A DNA stretch of 64,000 nt from Rhodobiaceae bacterium (GTDB taxonomy: Bacteria; Pseudomonadota; Alphaproteobacteria; Parvibaculales; Parvibaculaceae), in contig CP030277.1 in NCBI GenBank assembly GCA_003330885.1, positions 3,026,001-3,090,000 of the forward strand. Direction: 5' to 3'. The notes beneath the pieces are model-generated. The model did not search any database, was not told the DNA's origin, and saw only the letters and a program-made list of their open reading frames with translations. This document shows positions 18,922 through 29,200 of the stretch, one piece after another. Each line of letters opens with the position of its first letter. Positions within the stretch are counted from its first letter, which is position 1. A program made the position numbers and the translations under genes.

Positions 18922-20328
18922 ATGAGTGACGTCGTTGAGACGAGCGATACTCTGACCAAATCGCGGTCCCTCGCCGGACTGCTCGACAGTCTGCGCGCGC
19001 GGGTGGGGGCGGACAAAGAGTCACAAGAATCAGCTTTCGCCGCGTTGAAAGTTCTGATCATTCGCTGCCTTGGCGCCGCCTTGGCCTATGCAAGCCAGGT
19101 GCTCCTCGCCCGCGTTCTGGGACAAACTGACTACGGCATCTTTGCCCTCGTTTGGGTCTGGATACTTGTTCTCGGCCACCTGTCACCGATGGGCTTTGCA
19201 CAAGCGGTTTGTCGCTTCGCTCCCCACTATGAAGCACGCGATGAAAAAGACCTCCTGAGAGGTTTCCTGCAGACTGGTGCCTTATTCGTCGCAGGAGCGT
19301 CTCTGACGATTGCGGCTTTCGGCAGTGCCGTCTTGTGGTTTGCTGGCCCGTCCATCGAAGAAGTGTATGTCCTCCCCTTCGCCATTGCTCTCATTGTGTT
19401 TCCGCTGTTCGCACTTCAGGATTATGTAGAGAACATTGCCCGCGCATTTAACTGGACCATCATAGCGATCACGCCACCGTTCATTATTCGACATGGGCTT
19501 ATCGGCGCAGGTGTTCTCGGCGCTTATCTACTAGGATTGCCGGTTTCTGCCAGCTTTGCAATTGGGGTCGTCCTCGTCGCGACACTCGTCAGTCTGCTGG
19601 TCCAAACAGCCTTTGTTTGGATACGTCTGCGAAAAATCGTGTCACCGGGCCCCCACAAACATCGCCTGGGCAAGTGGTTTAAAACATCTCTGCCGCTCGT
19701 TTTCGTCGACGGCACACTCATTCTCTTTTCGAATGCTGATATCCTGATCCTTAGCCTCTTTGTTGAGCCCGCGACGATAGCGATCTATTTCGCAGCTTCA
19801 CGCATTTTGCAGCTTGTGGCTTTTGTTCAATATGCCGCCACTGCAGCAACCGCACAGCGCTTCTCCGCACTCAATGCATTGGGCGACGCCAAAACACTGA
19901 ACACACTCGCGCGCACAACAACACGCCTGACGCTCATTGCCTCCGTCGGCGCAGCAATAGTGATTTACCTCGCAGCGCCATTCCTACTTGATTTGTTCGG
20001 CGAAGGGTTTGATGCGGCCATGCCGATCCTCGCTATTCTGATGGCAGGCCTCATCGCACAGGCCTTTGCAGGACCAGGTGAAGATCTGTTGAATATGCTT
20101 GGCGAAGAACGTGCCTGTGCAACAACCTGCGTTGCAGCACTCATCCTCAACATTGTCTTGAATTTCGCACTCATCCCAACGTTTGGCATTGCCGGCGCCG
20201 CGATCGCGACAGCAGCATCTGTTGCCTCGCGAAGCATTATTCTGACCTACCTGGTGAAGAGAAAGTTGGGTCTCGACATCATTTTCTGGCTCCCAACCCG
20301 CCAACCCGTCCCCGAGGGCACATCATGA
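18922..20328 (+). CDS. Oligosaccharide flippase family (MATE/Wzx-like) protein
   Basis: Membrane protein of 468 residues with about 12-14 helices, of the polysaccharide-biosynthesis/flippase type (MVF/Wzx group). After a polar 45-residue N-terminus, RCLGAALAYASQVLLARVLGQTDYGIFALV is the typical first-helix segment, and GEDLLNMLGEERACATTCVAALILNIVLNFALIPTFGIAGAAIATA is the typical C-terminal part. Likely moves a lipid-linked glycan across the inner membrane. Its last bases overlap the next gene as ATGA. The lack of nearby glycosyltransferases means its substrate must be made elsewhere. Confidence 0.88.
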   Translation: MSDVVETSDTLTKSRSLAGLLDSLRARVGADKESQESAFAALKVLIIRCLGAALAYASQVLLARVLGQTDYGIFALVWVWILVLGHLSPMGFAQAVCRFAPHYEARDEKDLLRGFLQTGALFVAGASLTIAAFGSAVLWFAGPSIEEVYVLPFAIALIVFPLFALQDYVENIARAFNWTIIAITPPFIIRHGLIGAGVLGAYLLGLPVSASFAIGVVLVATLVSLLVQTAFVWIRLRKIVSPGPHKHRLGKWFKTSLPLVFVDGTLILFSNADILILSLFVEPATIAIYFAASRILQLVAFVQYAATAATAQRFSALNALGDAKTLNTLARTTTRLTLIASVGAAIVIYLAAPFLLDLFGEGFDAAMPILAILMAGLIAQAFAGPGEDLLNMLGEERACATTCVAALILNIVLNFALIPTFGIAGAAIATAASVASRSIILTYLVKRKLGLDIIFWLPTRQPVPEGTS

Positions 20329-21506
20329 ATATGGTACTGACACCAAAAGCATTTGCTCAAGACCAAGCATCAATAGAAGGCGTCATGACAACCCGCATTC
20401 TGGATGCAACGGGGCTGTTGGCACTTGGGCCAGAGTGGGAAGAACTGGTTGACCATGCGCTTGAAGAAAATGCCTTCTACTCACGGCAATATTCAACTGC
20501 CCTCATCTGCAACATTGAGAAGCGGCCTCTAAAAGCGATCACAGTATGGCGCGACGAGACCCTTGTCGCCCTTTGGCCTTTCGTCAGCGATCGCCTGCAT
20601 TGGGGCGGCGTAAAGTCCCTCAACAAAGCATGGACGACCGACTACACAACCACATCGATCCCGCTCATCGACAAACGGTGGGTTGAGGGCGCCGTCAGCG
20701 CCCTTTTTGATGTGATGGGTACGACAGCGACCGGGAGCGACCTGTGGCTTCTCCCAAACATCAGCCTGGAAGGCCCCGTAAACACGGCACTCCAATCTGA
20801 AATGGCAAAACGCAGTTTACCGTCGCAGGTCTATGACGCCTTTGAGCGGGCTGTACTCATAAGTCGTGGAACTGTCGACGATCACATGAAGGAACATGTA
20901 TCCAAAAGCCGGCGAAAAGATCTGCGGCGCAACCGCAAGCGTCTGGATGAACTTGGAGACGTCACCTGGACCCATCACTACAGTGGAGAAGACCTCGAGG
21001 AAGCCATTAACGCTTTTCTGAGGATCGAAGCCTCTGGGTGGAAGGGCAACCGCGGCACTGCACTCGACTGCGCAGACAACACGCGAGCTTTTGCAAAAGC
21101 AGCTTTTACTGAGCAAGACGGAAAATGCATCACGCGGGCAGATGTGCTGCGCCTTGATGGAGTCGCAATCGCGATCAACCTGAGCCTTATCTCCGGCAAC
21201 ACCGCCTTCACAATTAAATGTGCCTATGATGACGCCTATCGAGGTCAGAGTGCAGGTCTATTGCTGGAAGAAGAAATGATCCGCAGTGTCCTCGAAGACA
21301 AGTGGATCGACCGACTTGATTCAGCGGCAGTGTCGGGGCACCTCATCACCTCCTTCTGGAATGAGACCATCAAAATTGGTGACATTCTCATCGACGCCAA
21401 TCCAGTCCCGATGCCGGCTCGCTTCAAAGCATGGTCTCAGGTCGAAATGGTCCGCCGGTCCTTGCGTGCAAAGGCGAAAGAATTGTTCAACCGTCTGCGC
21501 GACTAA
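20325..21506 (+). CDS. GNAT-fold acyltransferase of CelD/BcsL (FemAB-like) type
   Basis: Protein of 393 residues resembling the CelD/BcsL family of GNAT acyltransferases found in exopolysaccharide loci. EWEELVDHALEENAFYSRQY is the typical N-terminal segment, SKSRRKDLRRNRKRLDELGDV the basic middle helix, and FTIKCAYDDAYRGQSAGLLLEEEMI the acyl-CoA-binding half. It probably transfers an acyl group to a sugar nucleotide or lipid-linked sugar. Translationally coupled to the flippase (ATGA overlap) and third in the JmjC-flippase-acyltransferase trio. A second in-frame ATG lies 60 bases in and could be the true start. Confidence 0.82.
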   Translation: MNMVLTPKAFAQDQASIEGVMTTRILDATGLLALGPEWEELVDHALEENAFYSRQYSTALICNIEKRPLKAITVWRDETLVALWPFVSDRLHWGGVKSLNKAWTTDYTTTSIPLIDKRWVEGAVSALFDVMGTTATGSDLWLLPNISLEGPVNTALQSEMAKRSLPSQVYDAFERAVLISRGTVDDHMKEHVSKSRRKDLRRNRKRLDELGDVTWTHHYSGEDLEEAINAFLRIEASGWKGNRGTALDCADNTRAFAKAAFTEQDGKCITRADVLRLDGVAIAINLSLISGNTAFTIKCAYDDAYRGQSAGLLLEEEMIRSVLEDKWIDRLDSAAVSGHLITSFWNETIKIGDILIDANPVPMPARFKAWSQVEMVRRSLRAKAKELFNRLRD

Positions 21507-21515
21507 ACTTGCACA

Positions 21516-22439
21516 CTATCTAGAGCGCCGAAACGCCGTCGCTTCGCCGTCCAACCAATCGAGAAATTGAGCGACAGTCGGATCTTCTGCATCGGCAGTT
21601 CGCACCGCCCAACAATACGGCACTGCGGACAGTTTGGGACCCGCGAGTGGCGCTACCAATCGACCTTGTGCCAAATCTTCCTCAATGAGAGGCAGAGGGC
21701 CCAGAGCGAAGCCAAGCCCATCTATAGCCGCTTGAAGTGCCAGGTAAAAGTGATCGAAACGCCGAAGCGCCACATCCTTGCCGACATCATTCTCCCCTGC
21801 TGCAGCAAACCAACGATCCCAAGAACCCACCCGCGTATCGGCAACGAGTAACGGGAGAGACTTAATGTCAGCTGCCTCCCTGACAGGGTTTGCATTTGCA
21901 AAGGCCGGACTGCACACCGGCAGCTCGTCCTCAGTGAAGACAACCCCACTTCGGAAATCCTGGGCCGACAAAGAACCTTCACGGCGTACAGCCACATCAA
22001 ACTGACCAGGCGCGATACGGTCCAGCGGTTGATCAGATGTCACCAACCGCAATTCAATCTGCGGGTGTGCAAACTGGAATTTTGAAAGGCGGGGCAACAG
22101 CCACCGCATCGCAAAAGTTGGCAGAATGTTGAGTGTGAGAATGCGAGCCTCCTGAGTGTCTGCCCGCAAGGTCCGCGCCGCCGCCGCGATTTCGCCGAAC
22201 GCACCGCTTACTTTATCTGCAAAGCGGCGCCCCGCATGTGTGAGCACCACCTTCTTCCCCACCCTGTCAAAAAGAGCCACACCCGCCCAATCCTCCAATA
22301 CCCTTACCTGCCGACTAACCGCGCCATGGGTCACATATAACTCGTCCGCGGCGCGAGAAAACGAGCCATGGCGAGCAGCCGCTTCGAAACTGCGAAGAGC
22401 TTTGAGGGGCGGGAGGGCTTGGAGAGACGTTTCAGACAT
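21516..22439 (-). CDS. LysR-family regulator (GcvA-like)
   Basis: Regulator of 307 residues with the winged helix PPLKALRSFEAAARHGSFSRAADELYVTHGAVSRQVRVLEDW and effector domain motifs of the GcvA/AmpR subgroup (RILTLNILPTFAMRWLLPRL). It is divergent from a TauE/SafE transporter gene with 114 bases between starts, so that transporter is its likely target. Confidence 0.93.
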   Translation of the reverse strand: MSETSLQALPPLKALRSFEAAARHGSFSRAADELYVTHGAVSRQVRVLEDWAGVALFDRVGKKVVLTHAGRRFADKVSGAFGEIAAAARTLRADTQEARILTLNILPTFAMRWLLPRLSKFQFAHPQIELRLVTSDQPLDRIAPGQFDVAVRREGSLSAQDFRSGVVFTEDELPVCSPAFANANPVREAADIKSLPLLVADTRVGSWDRWFAAAGENDVGKDVALRRFDHFYLALQAAIDGLGFALGPLPLIEEDLAQGRLVAPLAGPKLSAVPYCWAVRTADAEDPTVAQFLDWLDGEATAFRRSR

Positions 22440-22553
22440 ATGTGAGTATAACTCACAAGAAGAATGCGGAGAAGTGGTTTTGAATGTCGTGAAAAAAGGC
22501 TGATAAGGAGGCCGCGAAGTTGGAATGATCCAATAAGCTCACAAGGAAAGCCC

Positions 22554-23321
22554 ATGGTCAGCGTCGGACTAACAGCTCTTATTGCCCTCACTGTTATTGC
22601 GACTGCCACTTTATCCGGCATATTTGGGATGGCTGGCGGCATTGTTTTGATGGGCGTGTTCCTGGTCGTCCTGCCCGTGAGCTCAGCGATGATGCTCCAT
22701 GGGGCCACACAAGCTGTCTCCAATGGCTACCGCGCTTTTCTCACCCGCGATCACATTGTCTGGCCGGTATTGGGTCTCTATGTCGTCGGGGCGGTTCTGT
22801 CCCTCGCCGCCTTGAGCGCAATTTCCTTTGTTCCCGACAAAGCCCTCGTCTTTATCTGCGTAGGTACAGTGCCCTTCGCCGCAGCCGCTCTTCCTGCGCG
22901 CTTTGCACTCGACATCACTAAGCCGGGCATGCCCATGGCCTGTGGATTTATCATTACACTGATTAATCTGATTGCAGGTGTGGCCGGGCCCCTGCTTGAC
23001 GCGTTTTTCGTGAAGTCAGACCTCACCCGTCATCAGGTCGTCGCAACAAAAGCCGTCACACAAACACTTAGCCACCTGTTGAAGCTGGTGTATTTCGGCA
23101 TACTCGTGAGACAAATCGCCATTGAAGCGAATGGAGAACTGACAACTCTTCCTTGGTGGCTTTATGTGATGGTCATCCCCTGTGCCATGCTCGGCACCAC
23201 AATTGGCACGAAAGTCCTGGACAAGATCTCCGACACCAACTTCCGCAAATGGAGCCAATGGATCATCTTAACCCTTGGCGCCATCTGCATCACGCGCGGT
23301 ATAACCTTATGGGTGTCATGA
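22554..23321 (+). CDS. TauE/SafE family transporter
   Basis: Membrane protein of 255 residues with about eight helices and the family's two small-residue repeats (GIFGMAGGIVLMGVFL near the N-terminus; later GTTIGTKVLDKISDTNFRKW). Members export or import sulfite, sulfoacetate or other small anions; the substrate here is unknown. The ATG at 22554 has AAGGAAAG just upstream and removes a basic non-hydrophobic extension present if 22464 were used. It is probably controlled by the divergent LysR gene. The 3' end overlaps the next, convergent gene by six bases. Confidence 0.88.
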   Translation: MVSVGLTALIALTVIATATLSGIFGMAGGIVLMGVFLVVLPVSSAMMLHGATQAVSNGYRAFLTRDHIVWPVLGLYVVGAVLSLAALSAISFVPDKALVFICVGTVPFAAAALPARFALDITKPGMPMACGFIITLINLIAGVAGPLLDAFFVKSDLTRHQVVATKAVTQTLSHLLKLVYFGILVRQIAIEANGELTTLPWWLYVMVIPCAMLGTTIGTKVLDKISDTNFRKWSQWIILTLGAICITRGITLWVS

Positions 23322-24050
23322 GCGGCGTCGATGGCCACCCAATATTTCTGCGATCAGCGTCAATACCTGCTCAGAAAACCCAAACCCAAAATGGGTCGTG
23401 TCGACCTCAATATTCTCAACATCTGGACTCCAGTGGTCGACAGAGGCCTGCCAGGCAACAATGCCGTCTTTCTTGGAGTAGATTGATGTGACCGGCAGAT
23501 CCAGGGGCACCGCATATCGATCAGAAACTTTCGCTTCAATCTCTTCTCTCTCAGACCGCGAATAGAGGAACGGACCAGGAGCTGTATATTGTGGCCCTCC
23601 TATCAACGGCGTGCCAAGTGTCACCACCTGTGAGACCGCATCTGGATTGTCCCGTGCTGCTTCACGCGCCACGACACCACCAAGACTCCAGCCAACAAGC
23701 GCAACCGGTTCGCCCGCTTCCTCATGGCGAGCAGCCAGGATTTCAGAGAAATTCTCGAGCATTTCTTCGACCTCGCCGCCATTTCGCCCAAGGCCCCAGT
23801 CATACGGCTTGTAACCGAGGAACCGGAGATATTCCCGTATGACAATCATTGACTGTTCGCCAGCACCAAAGCCCGGCAGCAGGATCACTGGCTTGCCAAA
23901 GCCCCTATGCCGGGTCGGCAGACGCCACCAGAAGATCGAAAGTTTCGCAAGCTCAAGCGGCGTCAAGATTTCCCGCAAAGAGTGGGAGATGCGTGGCCCT
24001 TTGATGCCTTCAAGTTTCTGAGGCAGATCTTTAACCGGTTGGTGCAGCAT
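23316..24050 (-). CDS. Alpha/beta hydrolase, tandem copy B
   Basis: Hydrolase of 244 residues. GWSLGG holds the nucleophile serine (GxSxG), the oxyanion region is VILLPGFGAGEQS, and the acid and histidine come from KKDGIVAW and TTHFGFG. A WWRLP segment precedes the core. It is about 60 percent alike, by eye, to the gene immediately upstream, so the two arose by duplication. Substrate unknown; lipase/esterase or acyl hydrolase activity is plausible. Confidence 0.85.
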   Translation of the reverse strand: MLHQPVKDLPQKLEGIKGPRISHSLREILTPLELAKLSIFWWRLPTRHRGFGKPVILLPGFGAGEQSMIVIREYLRFLGYKPYDWGLGRNGGEVEEMLENFSEILAARHEEAGEPVALVGWSLGGVVAREAARDNPDAVSQVVTLGTPLIGGPQYTAPGPFLYSRSEREEIEAKVSDRYAVPLDLPVTSIYSKKDGIVAWQASVDHWSPDVENIEVDTTHFGFGFSEQVLTLIAEILGGHRRRS

Positions 24051-24193
24051 GAAATATCCTTTGTGCAGTGCAACATCGACTATATGGGCTTTCTACGCGC
24101 CGGCCAGCGCTTTGGATGTTCAGCAACATCACAAGGTCCGGTCAAAAATGAACAGAGGGCCATGAAAAACGGCTAACAATAGGGAGTTTTGAC

Positions 24194-24937
24194 CTACCGG
24201 GACTGCACAAGCACCAAACGCTCTGCAATATGCGTCAGCACTTCGCGAGAAATACCAAACCCGAAATGCGTGGTGGAGACCTCAATATTCTCTGCATGCG
24301 GGCTCCATTCATCGACGGATGCCTGCCAGGACACCACCCCATCGCCTTTGGAATAGATAGATGTCACAGGCACATTCAGCGGAGTGCGGTAGCGCTCTGC
24401 GATGCGCGCTTCGATCGCATCATGATCAAGTCCTCGCCGCCCGAAGAAGCGTGCGGTCGCCGTATATTTGGGACCACCGACAAGGGGACTACCGAGCGTG
24501 ATGACCTGGGAGACGTCTGCCGGATTATCCCGCGCCGCCTCTCGCGCGAAATAGCCGCCAAGACTCCACCCGATCAAAATAATAGGTCCACCCGCCTCCC
24601 TGGCGAGAGTGCGAACCATCTCATTTACCCGCGGGAGTTTGTCCATCACCCGTCCATCATTGCGTCCCAAGCCCCAGTCTTGAGGGCCATAGCCAAGCAC
24701 ACGCAGATATTCCCGAATGATTGCCATGGACCGTTCACCGCCCCCAAGCCCTGGCAACAGCAAGACCGTCTGTCCATTGCCGCGCAGATGAAACGGCAAC
24801 CGCCACCAAAATAGAAGAAGATTGGCAAACTCAAGCGGTGTCAGAAATTCACGCAGGACATTGCTGATAGGCGGCCCGCTCACCTCATCCATCGGCTGCG
24901 GGATGTTCTGCTGTCTCGTGGTTACCATATCGACCAT
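24194..24937 (-). CDS. Alpha/beta hydrolase, tandem copy A
   Basis: Hydrolase of 247 residues and paralogue of the gene downstream: LPGLGGGERSMAIIREYLRVLGY, GWSLGGYFAREAARDNPADVSQVITLGSPLVGGP, and the catalytic His in TTHFGFG. The shared N-terminal segment NVLREFLTPLEFANLLLFWWRLP suggests a lid or membrane-touching helix. The start could also be the ATG at 24928, three codons in. It is separated from its paralogue by 143 bases and divergent from the TIGR03032-like gene with a 41-base gap. Confidence 0.85.
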   Translation of the reverse strand: MVDMVTTRQQNIPQPMDEVSGPPISNVLREFLTPLEFANLLLFWWRLPFHLRGNGQTVLLLPGLGGGERSMAIIREYLRVLGYGPQDWGLGRNDGRVMDKLPRVNEMVRTLAREAGGPIILIGWSLGGYFAREAARDNPADVSQVITLGSPLVGGPKYTATARFFGRRGLDHDAIEARIAERYRTPLNVPVTSIYSKGDGVVSWQASVDEWSPHAENIEVSTTHFGFGISREVLTHIAERLVLVQSR

Positions 24938-24978
24938 CTCCGCTATTGCCTCCTAGGCAAATCTGCTATGGAGGAAGC

Positions 24979-26070
24979 ATGACCGTAGACCCTGAGACAC
25001 CCGACCCGCAATCACCGAATGAACCACAGCCTGCGCCCGCTGGAACACAGATTTCCTGTTCTAGAAACCTGCCTGGCTGGCTGGCAAACAACGGTGCTGG
25101 CATCGTTTTCACATCCTATCAATCGGGCATTGTCTACTTCGTCGGCGTACAGCCAAATGGCGGCCTCTCCATTCATCAGACGGGCTTCCCCCGGGCAATG
25201 GGACTCTGCGCCCAGCGGCAACGCATCTATCTCGCCTCCCATGCACAGATCTGGCGCATGGAAAACATGCTGCGTGAAGGCGAGTTCGCAAACAGTCAAT
25301 ATGACGTCTGCTACGTACCGCGAAACGCACAGACAACAGGCGACGTTGACGCGCATGAAATTGCCGTGGAACCTTCGGGCCGCATCATCTTCGTGAACAC
25401 GTCCTACTCTTGCCTTGCAACAGTCGATCCCATTCACGGGTTCAAGCCCCTATGGCAACCACCCTTCATTACAAAACTGGCGCCAGAGGATCGCTGTCAT
25501 CTTAATGGCCTCGCCATGGAAAATGGGGAAGCGAGATATGTCACTGCCGTATCTCGCAGCGACAGCGTCAGTGGATGGCGCGATCGTCGCGGAGAAGGGG
25601 GCGTGCTCATCGACGTCCAACAAGACCGTGTACTGACAGATAAACTTTCCATGCCGCACTCACCGCGGCTCCACAACAATCAGCTTTATGCACTAAACTC
25701 TGGACGCGGACATCTCGTTCGCATTGACCGTCAGACAGGGGCGGCAGAGGAAATCGCCTTCCTGCCGGGCTTCGTTCGAGGACTTGCCTTCCACAATAAT
25801 CATGCCATCGCGACCCTGTCTCTTCCTCGCGACCAATCCTTCGCCGGACTTGAACTTGAGGATGAGTTGCAAAAGCGGGACGCAGACCCCTGGTGCGGCG
25901 TCCAGATCATCGACCTTTCGACAGGGAATGTTATCGAATGGCTTCGCCTGGATGGCGAAATACGAGAGCTTTTTGATGTCGCTGTTTTGCCAGACGTCCG
26001 ATGCCCGCTCGCTGTGAGCCCCCTCGCGCCGGAATTTGCAAGTACCGTCACAATGGCTGATCCGGATTAG
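24979..26070 (+). CDS. TIGR03032 / DUF4915-like protein
   Basis: Protein of 363 residues matching the TIGR03032 pattern: SCSRNLPGWLANNGAGIVFTSYQSG near the start, then DVDAHEIAVEPSGRIIFVNTSYSCLA, CHLNGLAMENGEARYVTAVS, GRGHLVRIDRQTG and FVRGLAFHNNHAIATLS. The repeating strands suggest a beta-propeller. Its biochemical role is unknown. The ATG at 24979 is preceded by GGAGGAAGC, whereas the longer frame from 24946 has no such site. It stands 175 bases upstream of a large autotransporter on the same strand; whether they act together is unclear. Confidence 0.82.
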   Translation: MTVDPETPDPQSPNEPQPAPAGTQISCSRNLPGWLANNGAGIVFTSYQSGIVYFVGVQPNGGLSIHQTGFPRAMGLCAQRQRIYLASHAQIWRMENMLREGEFANSQYDVCYVPRNAQTTGDVDAHEIAVEPSGRIIFVNTSYSCLATVDPIHGFKPLWQPPFITKLAPEDRCHLNGLAMENGEARYVTAVSRSDSVSGWRDRRGEGGVLIDVQQDRVLTDKLSMPHSPRLHNNQLYALNSGRGHLVRIDRQTGAAEEIAFLPGFVRGLAFHNNHAIATLSLPRDQSFAGLELEDELQKRDADPWCGVQIIDLSTGNVIEWLRLDGEIRELFDVAVLPDVRCPLAVSPLAPEFASTVTMADPD

Positions 26071-26245
26071 GCTTTGGGTCTAAAGATTAACCAGCTCAGA
26101 CTGAATCAGGGTTTCGGCCAATAATGCGCAGAGAGTTAATTTGACTCCCCACGGCCCTGCTCTATTAAGTGTTAGATAACCCTGACTAAGCGCCGCGAGC
26201 GGCCGCTAACAGTCTTGGCAGGTGGGGTTTCTAGGGGTGGTAGCT

Positions 26246-29200
26246 ATGAGTACTCAAAAGCGCAAAATGTCTGGCCATCGTCTGGCACTAATGCTGTCGA
26301 CTTCTGTTTTATCGATGGGCACCTATGGACATCTACGTTCAGCAAACGCCGCCAATGAGTGCGGCATCATCGCCGTCGGTGGCACCGCCACTTGTACGCC
26401 AGTGGGCAATAATTTCGCTACGGGCATCGACTACCAGGTGAATGACGCCACGATCATTGTGCAAGATGGTGTCACGATCAGCACCGCAGCAGCGAACACG
26501 TCCGCTATCACCAGCGGGACGCCCGTCGGCAATTATGGAAATCTCGCTGTCACCACAAATGGAACAGTGGCGATTAGCACCACCGGGGCGACTTCCCACG
26601 GGGTTTTCGTCGGAACGAATAACGGATCTGTTCAGGTAACAACCAGTGGAGAGACGTCGATCAATGTCAGCGGCAACAATACCGCCGGCATTCTCACCTA
26701 TTCCGCCAATGCCAACCCGATCACCATCACATCCCAAGGAACGATTACGACATCCGGACCTGGAGCATCTTTTGGGATCCTTTCCGGTAGCACCGGCGGC
26801 AACATCACCATAACCGGCAACTCGGTCACCCAGACTGGGGGCGCGGTAAACAGCACCGGCGTCTACGCAATTTCACTCGGCGGCAATGGGAACGTCAATG
26901 TGACCATGGCAGGCGTCTCTTCGACAGCCGGCTATGGTATTGTTGTGGTCGCGTCTGGGACTGGAACGACCTCCGTCACCACAACAGGACCTGTCACCGC
27001 TTATGGCACAGCCATCACTGCGCTCTCTCTTGGCGGCACCACATCTGTCAGTGCCACCGGACAGGTGACCACGACAGGCACCACCGCAGGCAATGCAATA
27101 CTCGCCTATAGCGGTGCTGGAAATGTGACAGTGACGAGCAATGGCGTCTCCGGCGGTTCAGCAGCTGCGATCTATGCCTACGCGACCGCCGGGGCGACCT
27201 CTGTGACTGATACTGGTACGGTAACGGGAGCCGCTCGCGGCATCTACGCCTATTCAGGTACGAGCAGCGTGTCGGTCACGGCCAACAATGTCATGACCAC
27301 CACCAACGACGGCATCTATGCCTACGCTGCCACAACAGGCACGGTGACCGTGACTGGTGATATCAATGCAGGGGACGACGGTATTGAGGTCTATGCTGGC
27401 ACAGGGATCACCGTCACATCCAGCGGCAGCATTGTTGCGGCCGACGAGGGGATCGACGTTACCACAGCTGGCGGCCCAACCGTCATCACCGCAAACAATG
27501 TGAGGACAAACACAGCTGGCAATGACGGGATCGCGATCAATACGCCAAGCACTTTCGATGTGACAGTCACAGGAGCAATTTCCGGCGGCGCAGGGACAGC
27601 AGCGGGCGCCGGGATTGATATCCGAACCGGCACAAGCGGAACGATCACAGTGCAGAATGGTGCCTCCGTTGGGGCCCTGTCTGATTTTGCAATAACGTCA
27701 GCCGCAACCGGTGCAACCATCATCAATAATAACGGCACGATCACTGGATCACTTATTTTGGGCCCCGGCGGCACCGTTCTAAACAACCTATCATCAAACA
27801 GTGTCAACCTACGCCGCTTCGCAGATACAAACACGGATGGCGTCCGCGATACAGAGGCAGTCGGGTTACTCCTTTTCGGTGCCGGTACTGACACTTTCAA
27901 CAATGCAGCAACAGGAACCTTGCGCGTGTCGACGGTGACGGGTGCAACCGCCTTCAATACGGCCAACGAGACCTTTGCAACCGGATCAGCCGCACTTTCA
28001 TTGACCAATGCCGGTGTTGAACAGGGCCACATTGTCCGCCTTGAGACCTTCATCAATTCAGGCATCATCACACTCGCAGACGCTGAGACCGGTGGGACGT
28101 CCGCAGTCGCTGGCGACGTGCTTGCCATCACCAGTCTTATTGTGCCCAATGCAGGCGGCACCTCGAACTTTATCTCCAATGGCGGTGAGCTTCATCTCGA
28201 CACGGTTCTGGACAATGGCGCCGTCGACACGACAGACGTGCTTATTCTGGATACGGTGACAACAGGCGCAGGCGGCGCAACAGGTATCACCATCACAGAT
28301 GCCGGGGGCGCAGGCGGTATTACCGGTACCGGCGCGACAGATGGCATTCGGGTTGTCGAGGTAAGGGGCGTAGGCTCAGCGGCCGATGCCTTTACGCTTT
28401 CCCGGGCGGTTGTCGGTGGCATCTTCGAATACAAGCTGAATCAGGCAGACGGTCAGAATTGGTACCTGCAATCCGATGGCACCGTGGCCACGCAGATCCC
28501 GGCCTACCAGGCATTACCTTTGGCTCTGTCTGGTTTCGCCCGCGATCAAATGCCTTGGGCGCAAAAGCGCTGGGGTCATGTCGAGGGCCATCAGCAGGCG
28601 AAGACTGGAGCCTGGCTCCGGGGCGGCTATGTCAGGGGTTCAGAAGAATTTACAGGCGCCAACCAGTATGAGAGCAGGGACCGTTTTGTGCAGGCTGGAT
28701 ACGATGTCGTTCTAGACACGGGCCTGCCGGGCAGCTTCAGCATAGGCGGTCTCGTGCAGCACACATCCACCGATACATCCGTGACGAATGGGAATGGATC
28801 AACCTTTGCAGCGAGCGGCTACGGCGCGGGCGTCAGTGCCTTTTGGACCGCAAACGGCGGCCTGTTCGCAGAAGCTCTTGCGACGCTGACGCGCTATGAA
28901 GTGGATTTTGATCGACCAAACCTGGCTGGCGTGGCAGACACCGACGCCTATACCTATACGGCAGGTTTTCAGGTCGGCCATCAATTCCACATTGCGGGAG
29001 AAACCGACAAGTGGACAGTCACACCCCGTGCGTCTCTCACTTACATTGACAGTGATATTGACGATTTCACCGATGCGTCCGGCATTGCCGTCGACTTTGT
29101 CGAAAGCGACAGCATGCTTCTGGAAGCCGGCATGATCAGCGGTCTGGACCTCGACCTGAAAGGCAACCGCACCTTGAACCTCTCAGCAGAGATGGGTATC

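Noticed and set aside
26150-26210. Imperfect GC-rich inverted repeat with a NotI-like core before the autotransporter
   Set aside because: The arms are shifted and mismatched, with no T tract and no known operator; likely base composition.
27391-28179. Long minus-strand frame inside the autotransporter gene
   Set aside because: It is a Pro/Val/Ala-rich shadow of the repetitive passenger on the other strand; no ribosome site or recognisable domain.
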